The notes under the pieces: generated by a model
What the model saw: only the letters and a program-made list of their open reading frames with translations
The model's database searches: none
Told to the model about the DNA's origin: nothing
Part shown: positions 1-6,152 of the stretch, one piece after another
Layout of the letters: the number at the start of each line of letters is the position of its first letter
How positions within the stretch are numbered: position 1 is the stretch's first letter
Source: Candidatus Heimdallarchaeota archaeon AB_125
Lineage (GTDB): Archaea; Asgardarchaeota; Heimdallarchaeia; Heimdallarchaeales; Heimdallarchaeaceae
Direction: 5' to 3'
Assembly: GCA_001940755.1 (NCBI GenBank)
Contig: MEHH01000159.1
Span: 1-6,602 of the forward strand
Length of the DNA: 6,602 nt
Program-made: the position numbers and the translations under genes

Positions 1-538
1 TGGTCCTGCTCTTGAGGCTAGAGAAGCTTTAGATGTATTAATGGGTAAAGGTCCAACAAGTGTTTTTGAGAAGAGCAATGAGCTCTCGGGTATTTTATTT
101 GAATTAGCAGGACTTGCTCCACCTGGACAAGGGGCAACTTTAGCAGCAGATTATATAACAAAAGGTAAAGCTAAAGCAAAAATGGAAGAAATTATTGGAG
201 TTCAAGGAGGAAATTCATCTATAACTGCTGAAGGTGTTGCTGTTGGTGAATATACATCTGATATCTTAGCTCCAAAGGATGGTTACATAGTAAAATTATC
301 AAATTATGCAGTTAAGAGAATTGCAAAAGCAGCTGGAACCCCACGACATAAAGAAGCAGGAATTTACCTACATAAGAAGGTTGGAGATTTCTGTAAAAAA
401 GATGAGAAACTTATGACTATTTATTCTAACAGTGAAGGTAGACTAACTGAAGCTCTTAATCTAGCTATGAATTTGAATCCTTATTTATTGGAAGGAATGA
501 TTATGAAAAGAATATCTTCAGGTGGTCCAAGGTCGTAA
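1..538 (+). CDS. deoA: AMP phosphorylase / thymidine phosphorylase family, C-terminal part (5' end outside window)
   Basis: The reading frame is open from base 2, so the start lies upstream; the ATG at 41 is internal. About 178 residues remain of a family that is usually about 500 residues long in archaea. The first residues, GPALEAREAL followed by MGKGP, match the conserved block of pyrimidine-nucleoside and AMP phosphorylases. The segment from about base 250 (LAPKDGYIVKLSN, then AGIYLHKKVGDFCKK) is the C-terminal PYNP_C-type domain in its archaeal form. Known for the family: archaeal AMP phosphorylase splits nucleoside 5'-monophosphates with phosphate, giving ribose 1,5-bisphosphate and free base in the cytosol, and feeds the pathway to type III RuBisCO. 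The N-terminal domain that separates AMP phosphorylase from thymidine phosphorylase is not visible, so substrate is inferred. The gene ends 6 bp from the convergent acetyltransferase gene. Confidence 0.88.
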   Translation, partial: GPALEAREALDVLMGKGPTSVFEKSNELSGILFELAGLAPPGQGATLAADYITKGKAKAKMEEIIGVQGGNSSITAEGVAVGEYTSDILAPKDGYIVKLSNYAVKRIAKAAGTPRHKEAGIYLHKKVGDFCKKDEKLMTIYSNSEGRLTEALNLAMNLNPYLLEGMIMKRISSGGPRS

Positions 539-542
539 AAAA
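537..542 (-). terminator. Short poly-T tract after the acetyltransferase stop
   Basis: Six A on the plus strand read as six T on the minus strand, starting 2 bases after the acetyltransferase stop codon and overlapping the stop of the convergent phosphorylase gene. It is a weak candidate terminator. Confidence 0.3.
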
Positions 543-544
543 CC

Positions 545-988
545 TTAACCTTCTTTATCTTCTTTTTTTAATACCATTTTATTCATATAGAGAGATTGAT
601 CGAAAAACATTATCTCAAACCCAACTTTTGACCAAAAGGGTTGCACAAAAGGAGAACAGCATAATTGAATAGTATCTTCTTCAATTACATTATTAATTAA
701 AACTTGAGCACATTCATAGCCAAGACCCTTTCTTCGCATATCCTCTCTTACTTCAAAAACATAAATTATAGGACACCCCACAGGAACAAAACCTCCATCA
801 TAATTGGGTTCATCAGGGATTACTGCTGTAACTGCAACCAAGTCTTGTTCAAGGAAGAATCCATAGCATTTAATCTGTTCATCAAAGAACATTCTATAGG
901 AAACAAAGAAAGGAAATAGATCACCAGGAACCTCATCATAGTCAATGATATGCACTTTTAGTTTGGATAGTTCTTGATTATCTTCCAT
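545..988 (-). CDS. GNAT-family N-acetyltransferase
   Basis: This 147-residue protein has the length of a single GNAT domain, which transfers an acetyl group from acetyl-CoA to an amine. The acetyl-CoA pyrophosphate loop is visible as RRKGLG at residues 85-90, fitting the R/Q-x-x-G-x-G/A signature, and it follows a beta-strand (IIYVFEV) as motif A requires. Near the C-terminus, PFWSKVGF at residues 117-124 is the usual motif B 'FYxkxGF' ending. The substrate cannot be told from sequence: it could be a small molecule, an antibiotic or a protein N-terminus. The ATG at 988 is preceded by a GGGTG ribosome binding site (plus-strand caccc at 995-999) with 6-base spacing. The gene is divergent from the Orc1/Cdc6-like gene and convergent with the phosphorylase gene; no functional link is evident. 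Confidence 0.85.
   Translation of the reverse strand: MEDNQELSKLKVHIIDYDEVPGDLFPFFVSYRMFFDEQIKCYGFFLEQDLVAVTAVIPDEPNYDGGFVPVGCPIIYVFEVREDMRRKGLGYECAQVLINNVIEEDTIQLCCSPFVQPFWSKVGFEIMFFDQSLYMNKMVLKKEDKEG
563..569 (+). terminator. Poly-T terminator for the phosphorylase gene
   Basis: A run of seven T lies 24 bases after the phosphorylase stop codon, within a pyrimidine-rich stretch and inside the 3' end of the convergent acetyltransferase gene. Archaeal RNA polymerase commonly terminates at such U-runs without a hairpin. The assignment rests on position and composition only. Confidence 0.4.
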
Positions 989-1028
989 CTAATACACCCT
1001 TTAAACAATATAAACTGTGATTTTGCTT

Positions 1029-1045
1029 CTAATAAAATTAATTAT
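1029..1045 (-). promoter_or_regulatory. Candidate TATA region for the acetyltransferase gene
   Basis: Read on the minus strand, this AT-rich stretch contains TTTTATT. It would place transcription initiation about 20 bases ahead of the ribosome binding site. A second TATA-like string (minus TTTATATT, 1007-1014) is closer to the ATG and would make the mRNA almost leaderless. The two cannot be separated by eye. Confidence 0.3.
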
Positions 1046-1065
1046 GGTACTAAAACCTATTCGAG

Positions 1066-1083
1066 CGGAAGATTTTTTATTAA
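1066..1083 (+). promoter_or_regulatory. BRE/TATA promoter of the Orc1/Cdc6-like gene
   Basis: A purine-rich BRE-like stretch (cggaaga) runs straight into TTTTTTATTA. An initiation site about 25 bases downstream would fall just before the GAGGAG ribosome binding site at 1105-1110, giving a short leader ahead of the ATG at 1116. This spacing is typical of archaeal promoters. Confidence 0.45.
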
Positions 1084-1104
1084 AGAGTAAATGTATTTTT
1101 TGTT

Positions 1105-1110
1105 GAGGAG
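1105..1110 (+). promoter_or_regulatory. Ribosome binding site GAGGAG
   Basis: GAGGAG sits 5 bases before the ATG at 1116 and fixes that start codon. Confidence 0.7.
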
Positions 1111-1115
1111 ATACA

Positions 1116-2318
1116 ATGTCTGGTTTTGATTTCGTTGAAGAAGCTATGTTTGGAAAATCTATTTTCAAAAATGAATCGACTCTCTATCCTGAGTATATCC
1201 CACCAGAACTACCTAGAAGAGAAGAAGAAATAAAGAGACTAGCAAGGAATTTTAGATCTCTATTGGGACAAGAAGGCTCTTTTTCAGTCAATGTAGCAAT
1301 AGTGGGAAATGCTGGAATTGGTAAAACAAATTTGTGTAAATATACGATGAAGAGATTCGAATCCACTGCAAATTCTAGAGGTATTAATGTCAAGTTTCTT
1401 TATTATAACTGTCACTCATTTAGGAGCAAAACAGCTATTTTACGAAACATTTTGTCAGAACATTTTCATATACAATCACGAGGTTTTAGTGATGAAGAAA
1501 TTCTTGATATGTTAGTAAAACGATTATCGCGAGAGGATATCAGACTGATTATTGCTCTTGATGAAGCTAACATGCTAAACTCTGAAGATATTTTGAGTAT
1601 TTTTCATGCTGGAGAATATTTTGGTTCTGAACAGAGTATGATTTCAACAATTATCATATCAAGACCAACTGAATGGAAATCTCTTCTTAATGTTCCATTA
1701 TCTGGACATATTCATGACCAAATGGATATCTCAGGTTATTCAAGAGATCAACTATTAGAAATTCTTGAATATAGGGCAAGTATGGCTCTTTATCCAACTT
1801 CTTACTCAGAAGAGACTCTTAATCTAATTGCAGATATATGTGCCTCGTCACAAAATGCTAGGCATGGTATAGAAATTCTCTATAGGTCTGGCAAATTGGC
1901 TGATTTAAAACAAGAAAATTTTATAGTTCCTGATTATATCAGAGCTGCAAAAGCTGATGTGTATCCCGAATTGAGGAGGGATGTATTGTCTGAGCTTAGA
2001 GATCACGAGTTATTAGCTGCATTAGGAGTTGCAAGAAAGTTATCTCAAAAAGGTGTAACGTCAACTACCGTAGATGAAGGGTATGATAGCTATCTTGTAA
2101 CTTGTGAAGAATATGGAGACGAATCACGAGGAAAATCAACATTTCGATCTGCTATTGAAACATTGGATAAGGTAGGTGTGATTGGCAAAAGTGTAGGACC
2201 AATTGAAGAAGGTAAAAGAGGTCGAAGAGCCAAAATAACAACTTTTGATATACCTGCTACAGTTCTAGTAGAAAGAATTGAGAATATTCTGTCAAAACCA
2301 AGAGATTCAAAAGAATGA
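1116..2318 (+). CDS. Divergent Orc1/Cdc6-family AAA+ ATPase with winged-helix domain
   Basis: The 400-residue length and domain order match archaeal Orc1/Cdc6 origin-recognition proteins, which bind origins and help load the MCM helicase. Residues 27-42 (YIPPELPRREEEIKRL) are the family's entry motif. Walker A is GNAGIGKT (64-71) and Walker B ends in LDE (148-150). The lid block GYSRDQLLEILEYRA (207-221) and the sensor-2 arginine R249 (in NARHGIEIL) follow, as in family members. Residues about 290-395 form a winged-helix region with a basic wing (GKRGRRAK). One difference stands out: at sensor 1 the usual ISND is replaced by ISRP (181-184). ATP binding looks intact, so this may be a secondary paralogue, a plasmid or element initiator, or a related regulator rather than the main initiator. 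I saw no clear origin repeats next to it. Confidence 0.75.
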   Translation: MSGFDFVEEAMFGKSIFKNESTLYPEYIPPELPRREEEIKRLARNFRSLLGQEGSFSVNVAIVGNAGIGKTNLCKYTMKRFESTANSRGINVKFLYYNCHSFRSKTAILRNILSEHFHIQSRGFSDEEILDMLVKRLSREDIRLIIALDEANMLNSEDILSIFHAGEYFGSEQSMISTIIISRPTEWKSLLNVPLSGHIHDQMDISGYSRDQLLEILEYRASMALYPTSYSEETLNLIADICASSQNARHGIEILYRSGKLADLKQENFIVPDYIRAAKADVYPELRRDVLSELRDHELLAALGVARKLSQKGVTSTTVDEGYDSYLVTCEEYGDESRGKSTFRSAIETLDKVGVIGKSVGPIEEGKRGRRAKITTFDIPATVLVERIENILSKPRDSKE

Positions 2319-2321
2319 AGC

Positions 2322-2555
2322 TTAGTTGACACAAATCATAGTCATTGAGTTTTTTACTCCTTCCACAATTATATTATTGTTTAAGACTTGATTTTTTAAT
2401 TCGTCCATTGTATCAAATTCAATTTTTACAATTAAGTCATAAATACCATATACTGCGTAGACTTCTGTAACTTCTGCAATATCATTGAGTCCTTCCTGAA
2501 CTTTTTCTAACATACCAGACTGGACGTTTAGAAGGATGTAAGCTGCTTGTGTCAT
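2322..2555 (-). CDS. Stand-alone Lrp/AsnC ligand-binding (RAM) domain protein
   Basis: The 77-residue product is the RAM domain of Lrp/AsnC regulators without the helix-turn-helix. The pattern is AYILLNVQSG at the start, then EVYAVYGIYDLIVKIE (31-46) with the G-x-Y-D signature at 37-40, and a final strand VKNSMTMICVN. Known for the family: such domains dimerise and assemble into octamers that bind amino acids at subunit interfaces, and some act as partners of full-length Lrp proteins. The partner and ligand here are unknown. The frame extends 14 codons further to an ATG at 2597, but the inner ATG at 2555 is preferred: it matches the family N-terminus and has an AAGGAG site (2568-2573), whereas the upstream ATG has none. 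The 12-base spacing is somewhat long. It converges with the Orc1/Cdc6-like gene. Confidence 0.85.
   Translation of the reverse strand: MTQAAYILLNVQSGMLEKVQEGLNDIAEVTEVYAVYGIYDLIVKIEFDTMDELKNQVLNNNIIVEGVKNSMTMICVN
2350..2355 (+). terminator. Poly-T tract after the Orc1/Cdc6-like gene
   Basis: Six T lie about 30 bases past the stop codon, inside the convergent Lrp-domain gene. They are a plausible factor-independent terminator, since only 3 bp separate the two stop codons. Confidence 0.3.
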
Positions 2556-2593
2556 TTTTGTAATAGACTCCTTTTGAACTGTTACTTGCGAAT

Positions 2594-2603
2594 GCATTTA
2601 AAA
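2594..2603 (-). promoter_or_regulatory. TATA-like element of the Lrp-domain gene
   Basis: On the minus strand this reads TTTTTTAAAT, 39-48 bases ahead of the preferred ATG at 2555. Initiation about 25 bases downstream would give a short leader carrying the AAGGAG site and would exclude the outer ATG at 2597. This is modest support for the shorter protein. Confidence 0.35.
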
Positions 2604-2624
2604 AAACTAACATACAGACATGAC

Positions 2625-2643
2625 AAAAAAAAAAGAAAAAAAA
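2625..2643 (-). terminator. Long poly-T terminator of the VWA-RING operon
   Basis: On the minus strand the RING gene's stop codon (2649-2651) is followed within 6 bases by 8 T, one C and 10 T. No hairpin is visible. This is a textbook archaeal U-tract terminator and separates the membrane-protein operon from the Lrp-domain gene. Confidence 0.7.
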
Positions 2644-2648
2644 GAGAA

Positions 2649-3929
2649 TTAGTGTTGTTGAATTTTTAGTCTTACTTTACATGCTGGACAAGTACCATTT
2701 CCTACTACCCACTGGTAGAGATGATTTTTATGAAAAGCAATATCACAAGAAGGACAGCGTATTATACTTTCTTTGTCAGATATAGTTTGCATGCATATTG
2801 AACAGGCAACTGTTACAGCTTCTTTTGTAACTAGATCATAATTCATCTCAGTACTTTTGAAATTAATACTGTATGAATGATTTGGTGAATATTCAACCTT
2901 GTTCTTATTAAGTTCAAATTCTGTTGATTTTCTATCTTTTTTGTGCTTATAAACCCCAAATACAGTGAAAAATCCAATTAAATATCCAATACATACAATT
3001 GTATAGATTAGTGGTTTAAAATTAAATGGTGGAGGATAGATATAGGTATACTCTTCTTCAATTGTCCATAAAAAGAGCCAATTAGAATGGTAACTGTCAA
3101 TGGGGATTTGATGTATATCCTTGTTTCCTCTATTTAGAAACAACCTAACAATGTTCTCTGTTTGAACGTGGTCATAATACATCCGAAGTATGATTTCATT
3201 CGATGGATCATATCCTTCAAAATCAAAAGTAACTTCATACCATTCTCCTTCATACACTCCTTCTTCAACCTCCAAATTCATATCTGATTTATCACTTAAA
3301 GCAAAGTTATCTGTTTCAGTTTCAACAATATATTCTGCATAATCCAGAAGATGGAGAGTATAATTGTCTGAATCTAGATATCTACTATCTAAAGAGAGCA
3401 CTAATTTTTCTATGCTCGAATAGTATATATCAAATCTTTCAACACTAAACTCAAGCTGTTGTTCCAGTAGAACATTCAAGCTGTATGTCCAAATCGGATA
3501 TGCATCTGATGTTGTCAAATCGAAAATACACTCTTCTATGTAAAGAGCGTTTACTCTGATTCTCACAATATCATTGATCTCTGTAACACTAGTAAAGAAG
3601 TGGGTACTGGAGTCTCCATGATTAATTATCCAACTGTCATGAACTGAATTAGTAGAGTCAGTAACTAATTCAACCATTAATCCATTATACGGTCCTGGAG
3701 ATGAATTTCCCCAGGAAACAACAGAAATACTAAATTCAAATACTTCTCCTTCAACATGTAAAAAATACTCACTATTGTTCATATTAGTGCTTACTTGTAA
3801 CCCATAACTGATATCTACAGCATCTATTGAAATATCCTCAATAGGAGTCATTCCATTTGTGGTGTGAATAGATATCATTGTTAAAGAAATAGCAATTAAA
3901 AAAAGAAAGAAGGCTTTTAATATTTTCAT
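2649..3929 (-). CDS. Single-pass membrane protein with beta-rich ectodomain and cytosolic RING finger (putative E3 ubiquitin ligase)
   Basis: The 426-residue protein starts with a signal peptide (MKILKAFFLFLIAISL). A beta-rich, largely cysteine-free ectodomain of about 280 residues follows; I do not recognise its fold. One membrane helix (307-327) is followed by the basic stop-transfer KHKKDRK, putting the C-terminus in the cytosol. The last 50 residues are a RING-type cross-brace: C376, C379, C392, C395, H400, H403, C414, C417. E2-contact features of active RING ligases are present: Ile in CSIC (378), Trp407, Pro415, and Lys418 at the linchpin position. A short linker of about 48 residues joins helix and RING. 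The order matches eukaryotic TM-RING ligases, but the ectodomain does not look like a PA domain. The inner ATG at 3929 is chosen over 3962 because GGTGA precedes it by 4 bases and the signal peptide begins there. Ligase activity and substrate are inferred. Confidence 0.8.
   Translation of the reverse strand: MKILKAFFLFLIAISLTMISIHTTNGMTPIEDISIDAVDISYGLQVSTNMNNSEYFLHVEGEVFEFSISVVSWGNSSPGPYNGLMVELVTDSTNSVHDSWIINHGDSSTHFFTSVTEINDIVRIRVNALYIEECIFDLTTSDAYPIWTYSLNVLLEQQLEFSVERFDIYYSSIEKLVLSLDSRYLDSDNYTLHLLDYAEYIVETETDNFALSDKSDMNLEVEEGVYEGEWYEVTFDFEGYDPSNEIILRMYYDHVQTENIVRLFLNRGNKDIHQIPIDSYHSNWLFLWTIEEEYTYIYPPPFNFKPLIYTIVCIGYLIGFFTVFGVYKHKKDRKSTEFELNKNKVEYSPNHSYSINFKSTEMNYDLVTKEAVTVACSICMQTISDKESIIRCPSCDIAFHKNHLYQWVVGNGTCPACKVRLKIQQH
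2679..2804 (-). other. RING finger domain (C4H2C2 ligand order)
   Basis: These bases encode C-x2-C-x12-C-x2-C-x4-H-x2-H-x10-C-x2-C. The spacing is that of a zinc cross-brace in which ligands 1, 2, 5, 6 and 3, 4, 7, 8 form the two sites. The CPxC...FHxxH form differs from classical RING-H2 (C-x-H-x2-H-x2-C) and resembles RING variants I associate with archaea. Confidence 0.8.
2949..3011 (-). other. Transmembrane helix of the RING protein
   Basis: These bases encode residues 307-327, a run of about 21 hydrophobic or aromatic residues (LIYTIVCIGYLIGFF and on). It is preceded by PPPFNFKP and followed by KHKKDRK. The positive-inside rule places the RING in the cytoplasm. Confidence 0.8.
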
Positions 3930-3933
3930 CAAA

Positions 3934-3938
3934 TCACC
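3934..3938 (-). promoter_or_regulatory. GGTGA ribosome binding site overlapping the upstream stop codon
   Basis: Minus-strand GGTGA matches the anti-Shine-Dalgarno complement. Its last three bases are the TGA stop of the VWA gene, and the ATG of the RING gene follows 4 bases later. This fixes the RING start and suggests translational coupling. Confidence 0.75.
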
Positions 3939-6018
3939 TTTTTCTTCTTTTAAGCAATCCAAGCAATGCAGCTAAACCAAACAAAGTCACAATGATAGGC
4001 CAAGATGAAGTTTTATAGTAATGATTGTAAGGTGTGTAATCTTCTTCAAAGGTAAAACCTACATCTATTTCTCCATAATGATAATCTGCAACAACTAGAA
4101 TGAAGTACTCCTCTTCCTCTAATTCTACGATTGCATAATGCTTATCCAAGAATTCCATATCTGCTGCTTTGAACACATAAATTCCTGTTTGAACTTCCCT
4201 TGAGTCTGCATAAAATTGTCGATCCTTTTTATTTGTGAATGTATTATCAACCTTATACAGATATGCGTCGTCAGCATCTATTTCAACTTTGAATGTTTCA
4301 TTGAACTCAATTATCTGGGGGACGACATTTGCGATTACTACATTTACATACTCAGTAGACATCAGAGCAATCTTTACAGTGTGTCCTGTAGGTATTATGA
4401 ATGAATCATAATATGATGCATTATTTTCTAAGAAAATTATTGAATCTTCTACATCTGCTGCAATTATGTTATATGTTTCATAAGTATTGCCAATTATCAG
4501 TCCATAGGAATCTTCTGTTAAATCTCCTACTAATCTAAAAATTATGTTTTGATTAGGAAAAAGAATTATGTCTTTCTTAGTGGATGCTGGTATAATCGAA
4601 TATTGGTAGCTATTCGAGAGATTTATTGTTTGCTCTTCATCATAAATCTCATTTCCGAGCCAATCCTCTGTATAGATTTGATAGTACAAGAATTGCTGTT
4701 GGTTATTGAATACTAAAGATAAACAATAAGAGTCATTGAATAGAGCAGTTGCATTAGTTATAGTCCAAAATGGTGCATCATCGAATTTGTAATAGATTTC
4801 TACAAAGGGTAATCCTGTAACATCCTTTACTTCACTCATAATATTGACATAAAGTTCTTCTGTAAGGAAATCTTCACTGAAATAAACCCATGTATCAATC
4901 TCAGGAGGGAGATCATCCAATAGAACGACGAAGGTCTCTTCAATTCCTTCTCTTACGCCCAGTTCGATTTCATGAGATAATTGAACTGTTAATTTTAGAT
5001 CCATTTCTACAGCATAAAGTACAATAAGTTCACCAATAATTTCAGGTATATCTCCTGTTTGAGGATACTCGCTACCAATTTCGATAAAAGTACCTTCAGT
5101 TATCTCGGCTCCTTCCATTAGTTCTTCTTTAGTTGTACCATACCAGCCACTAGCTAGTATTGTACATAGTATGAATTCACTATCTGCATATTGGTGATAG
5201 AGATTGGTAAGATCAACAGCGTTTTTTATGAGTGAGCCACTATTGTTTGGTTCATCAGTGATTAATATTACTAACTTAACTGCTTCAGTTCGCCATTCTA
5301 AGTAATTTTTAGCACAATATAATGCGTCGCCCCATGGTTCTTGACTACCAGTTGCTTGTGTTCTCGAAAGAACGTTGACAATTTCTGAAACTTCAAAAGT
5401 TAAAGGATGAATTAGACTTGGTGAAAGTAATGGATTGTATTGTGAGCTCCCACCAAAGAGCAATAGTCCAACACGAAGGTTGGGAACTTCGGAATCAATC
5501 TCATCAACTACATTAATTAGCTCATTTGTAAGAGCTTCTATCTCTTCACTCATAGAACCAGATTGATCAAGTACAATGGCTAAATCAAGAGCAGAGGATG
5601 TTGCACCTGCTCCTCCTTCTCCTCCTTCTGCTACGGTAAGTACAGTTTGTTCATCTGTTAACCATGATTCTCCTACCTCAAGAGAATCCTTAGTAGATGT
5701 AGATGGATTAAGTATTGCTCCGAATTCATTAGCTTCAGATGATAATTCAAGCATGTTGAGAATCTGGTCTGCTTTATTTGTTACATTGAATCTTACTGTA
5801 AAGGGTTCACCTGGAAGAATACTTGGAATATTGTCATCTCTGTATGAGGGAAGATCTGTAATCATTTCGATAGTAACATTATCTAAAGAGCTTGTAATAT
5901 TAGTCTCTAAAGGACTTGTTTCATTTAAAAAAATCGTAGTTTTAGATTGCACTAGCAGTGTAGGTAAAACCAATCCAACTAGCACAAAAATTAGTGTGAT
6001 AAGTTTTTTTCTTTTCAT
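3934..6018 (-). CDS. Secreted, membrane-anchored von Willebrand factor A domain protein
   Basis: The 694-residue protein begins with a signal peptide (KRKK then LITLIFVLVGLVLP). An Ig-like beta domain at about 50-130 (LPGEPFTVRFNVTN) and a Gly-rich linker (GGEGGAG) lead into a VWA domain at about 144-337. Its MIDAS metal site is complete: D151, S153 and S155 in DQSGSM, T223 or a neighbour in TGSQEPWGDAL, and D255 in ITDE. A second Ig-like stretch at about 370-470 (VEIYYKFDDAPFWT, ending DWLGNE) and a further beta-rich region follow. One C-terminal helix (674-689) with the tail KRRKR anchors it. At least ten N-x-S/T sequons suggest glycosylation. VWA domains bind protein ligands through Mg2+, so an adhesion or receptor role is likely; the ligand is unknown. 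The ATG at 6018 is preferred to the TTG at 6027 because the promoter fits it. It is the first gene of an operon with the RING protein. Confidence 0.85.
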   Translation of the reverse strand: MKRKKLITLIFVLVGLVLPTLLVQSKTTIFLNETSPLETNITSSLDNVTIEMITDLPSYRDDNIPSILPGEPFTVRFNVTNKADQILNMLELSSEANEFGAILNPSTSTKDSLEVGESWLTDEQTVLTVAEGGEGGAGATSSALDLAIVLDQSGSMSEEIEALTNELINVVDEIDSEVPNLRVGLLLFGGSSQYNPLLSPSLIHPLTFEVSEIVNVLSRTQATGSQEPWGDALYCAKNYLEWRTEAVKLVILITDEPNNSGSLIKNAVDLTNLYHQYADSEFILCTILASGWYGTTKEELMEGAEITEGTFIEIGSEYPQTGDIPEIIGELIVLYAVEMDLKLTVQLSHEIELGVREGIEETFVVLLDDLPPEIDTWVYFSEDFLTEELYVNIMSEVKDVTGLPFVEIYYKFDDAPFWTITNATALFNDSYCLSLVFNNQQQFLYYQIYTEDWLGNEIYDEEQTINLSNSYQYSIIPASTKKDIILFPNQNIIFRLVGDLTEDSYGLIIGNTYETYNIIAADVEDSIIFLENNASYYDSFIIPTGHTVKIALMSTEYVNVVIANVVPQIIEFNETFKVEIDADDAYLYKVDNTFTNKKDRQFYADSREVQTGIYVFKAADMEFLDKHYAIVELEEEEYFILVVADYHYGEIDVGFTFEEDYTPYNHYYKTSSWPIIVTLFGLAALLGLLKRRKR

Positions 6019-6022
6019 GTGT

Positions 6023-6038
6023 ATCAATATATCAATAT
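6023..6038. repeat. Tandem ATCAATAT repeat (2 copies)
   Basis: Two exact head-to-tail copies of ATCAATAT lie between the TATA box and start codon of the VWA gene. A third copy is at 6106-6113, within the palindrome ahead of the divergent winged-helix gene. This looks like a shared regulator site, but the motif is AT-rich and could be chance. Confidence 0.45.
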
Positions 6039-6045
6039 GTTGAGA

Positions 6046-6064
6046 TATTTATAAACATTTCTCT
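6046..6064 (-). promoter_or_regulatory. BRE/TATA promoter of the VWA-RING operon
   Basis: On the minus strand, AGAGAAATG (BRE-like) is followed by TTTATAAAT (6047-6055). Initiation about 25 bases on would fall near 6026, giving a very short or absent leader for the ATG at 6018. No ribosome binding site precedes that ATG, consistent with leaderless-type translation. Confidence 0.6.
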
Positions 6065-6101
6065 TGGGGATTTTGCTGCCGTTTAATTGAAGCATACTGG
6101 T

Positions 6102-6115
6102 GAATATCAATATTC
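6102..6115. promoter_or_regulatory. Palindromic operator-like site GAATAT-CA-ATATTC
   Basis: A 6-bp inverted repeat with a 2-bp centre lies immediately upstream of the TATA box of the winged-helix gene. This is where an archaeal activator, or a repressor blocking TFB, would bind. The dimeric winged-helix product itself is one candidate ligand. Confidence 0.4.
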
Positions 6116-6117
6116 CG

Positions 6118-6130
6118 ATATATTTATATA
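6118..6130 (+). promoter_or_regulatory. TATA box of the winged-helix / ParA operon
   Basis: ATATATTTATATA is centred about 27 bases before the ATG at 6153, so transcription should start at or next to the start codon. The absence of any ribosome binding site before that ATG agrees with a leaderless mRNA. Confidence 0.6.
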
Positions 6131-6152
6131 TCTCTTTAATATTCTTTATTTA

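Noticed and set aside
704..919. 71-codon plus-strand frame inside the acetyltransferase gene
   Set aside because: It is antisense to a well-supported GNAT domain, with no ribosome binding site or domain of its own.
989..1115. Possible replication origin beside the Orc1/Cdc6-like gene
   Set aside because: The region is AT-rich, but I found no ORB-like repeats or long inverted repeats, and it is filled by two divergent promoters.
2090..2332. 80-codon minus-strand frame at the end of the Orc1/Cdc6-like gene
   Set aside because: It is antisense to the winged-helix region and overlaps the end of the Lrp-domain gene; no domain is visible.
3930..3962. Upstream ATG at 3962 as start of the RING protein
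   Set aside because: It would add 11 charged residues before the signal peptide and overlap the VWA gene, while the ATG at 3929 has a perfect GGTGA site.
5576..6043. 155-codon open frame on the plus strand
   Set aside because: It lies fully antisense to the VWA gene, which has signal peptide, MIDAS and sequons in frame. Its translation has low-complexity Ser/Pro/Val content and no recognisable domain.
6087..6152. TTG at 6087 as start of the winged-helix protein
   Set aside because: It lies upstream of the TATA box, and the extra residues encoded there translate the promoter and palindrome.
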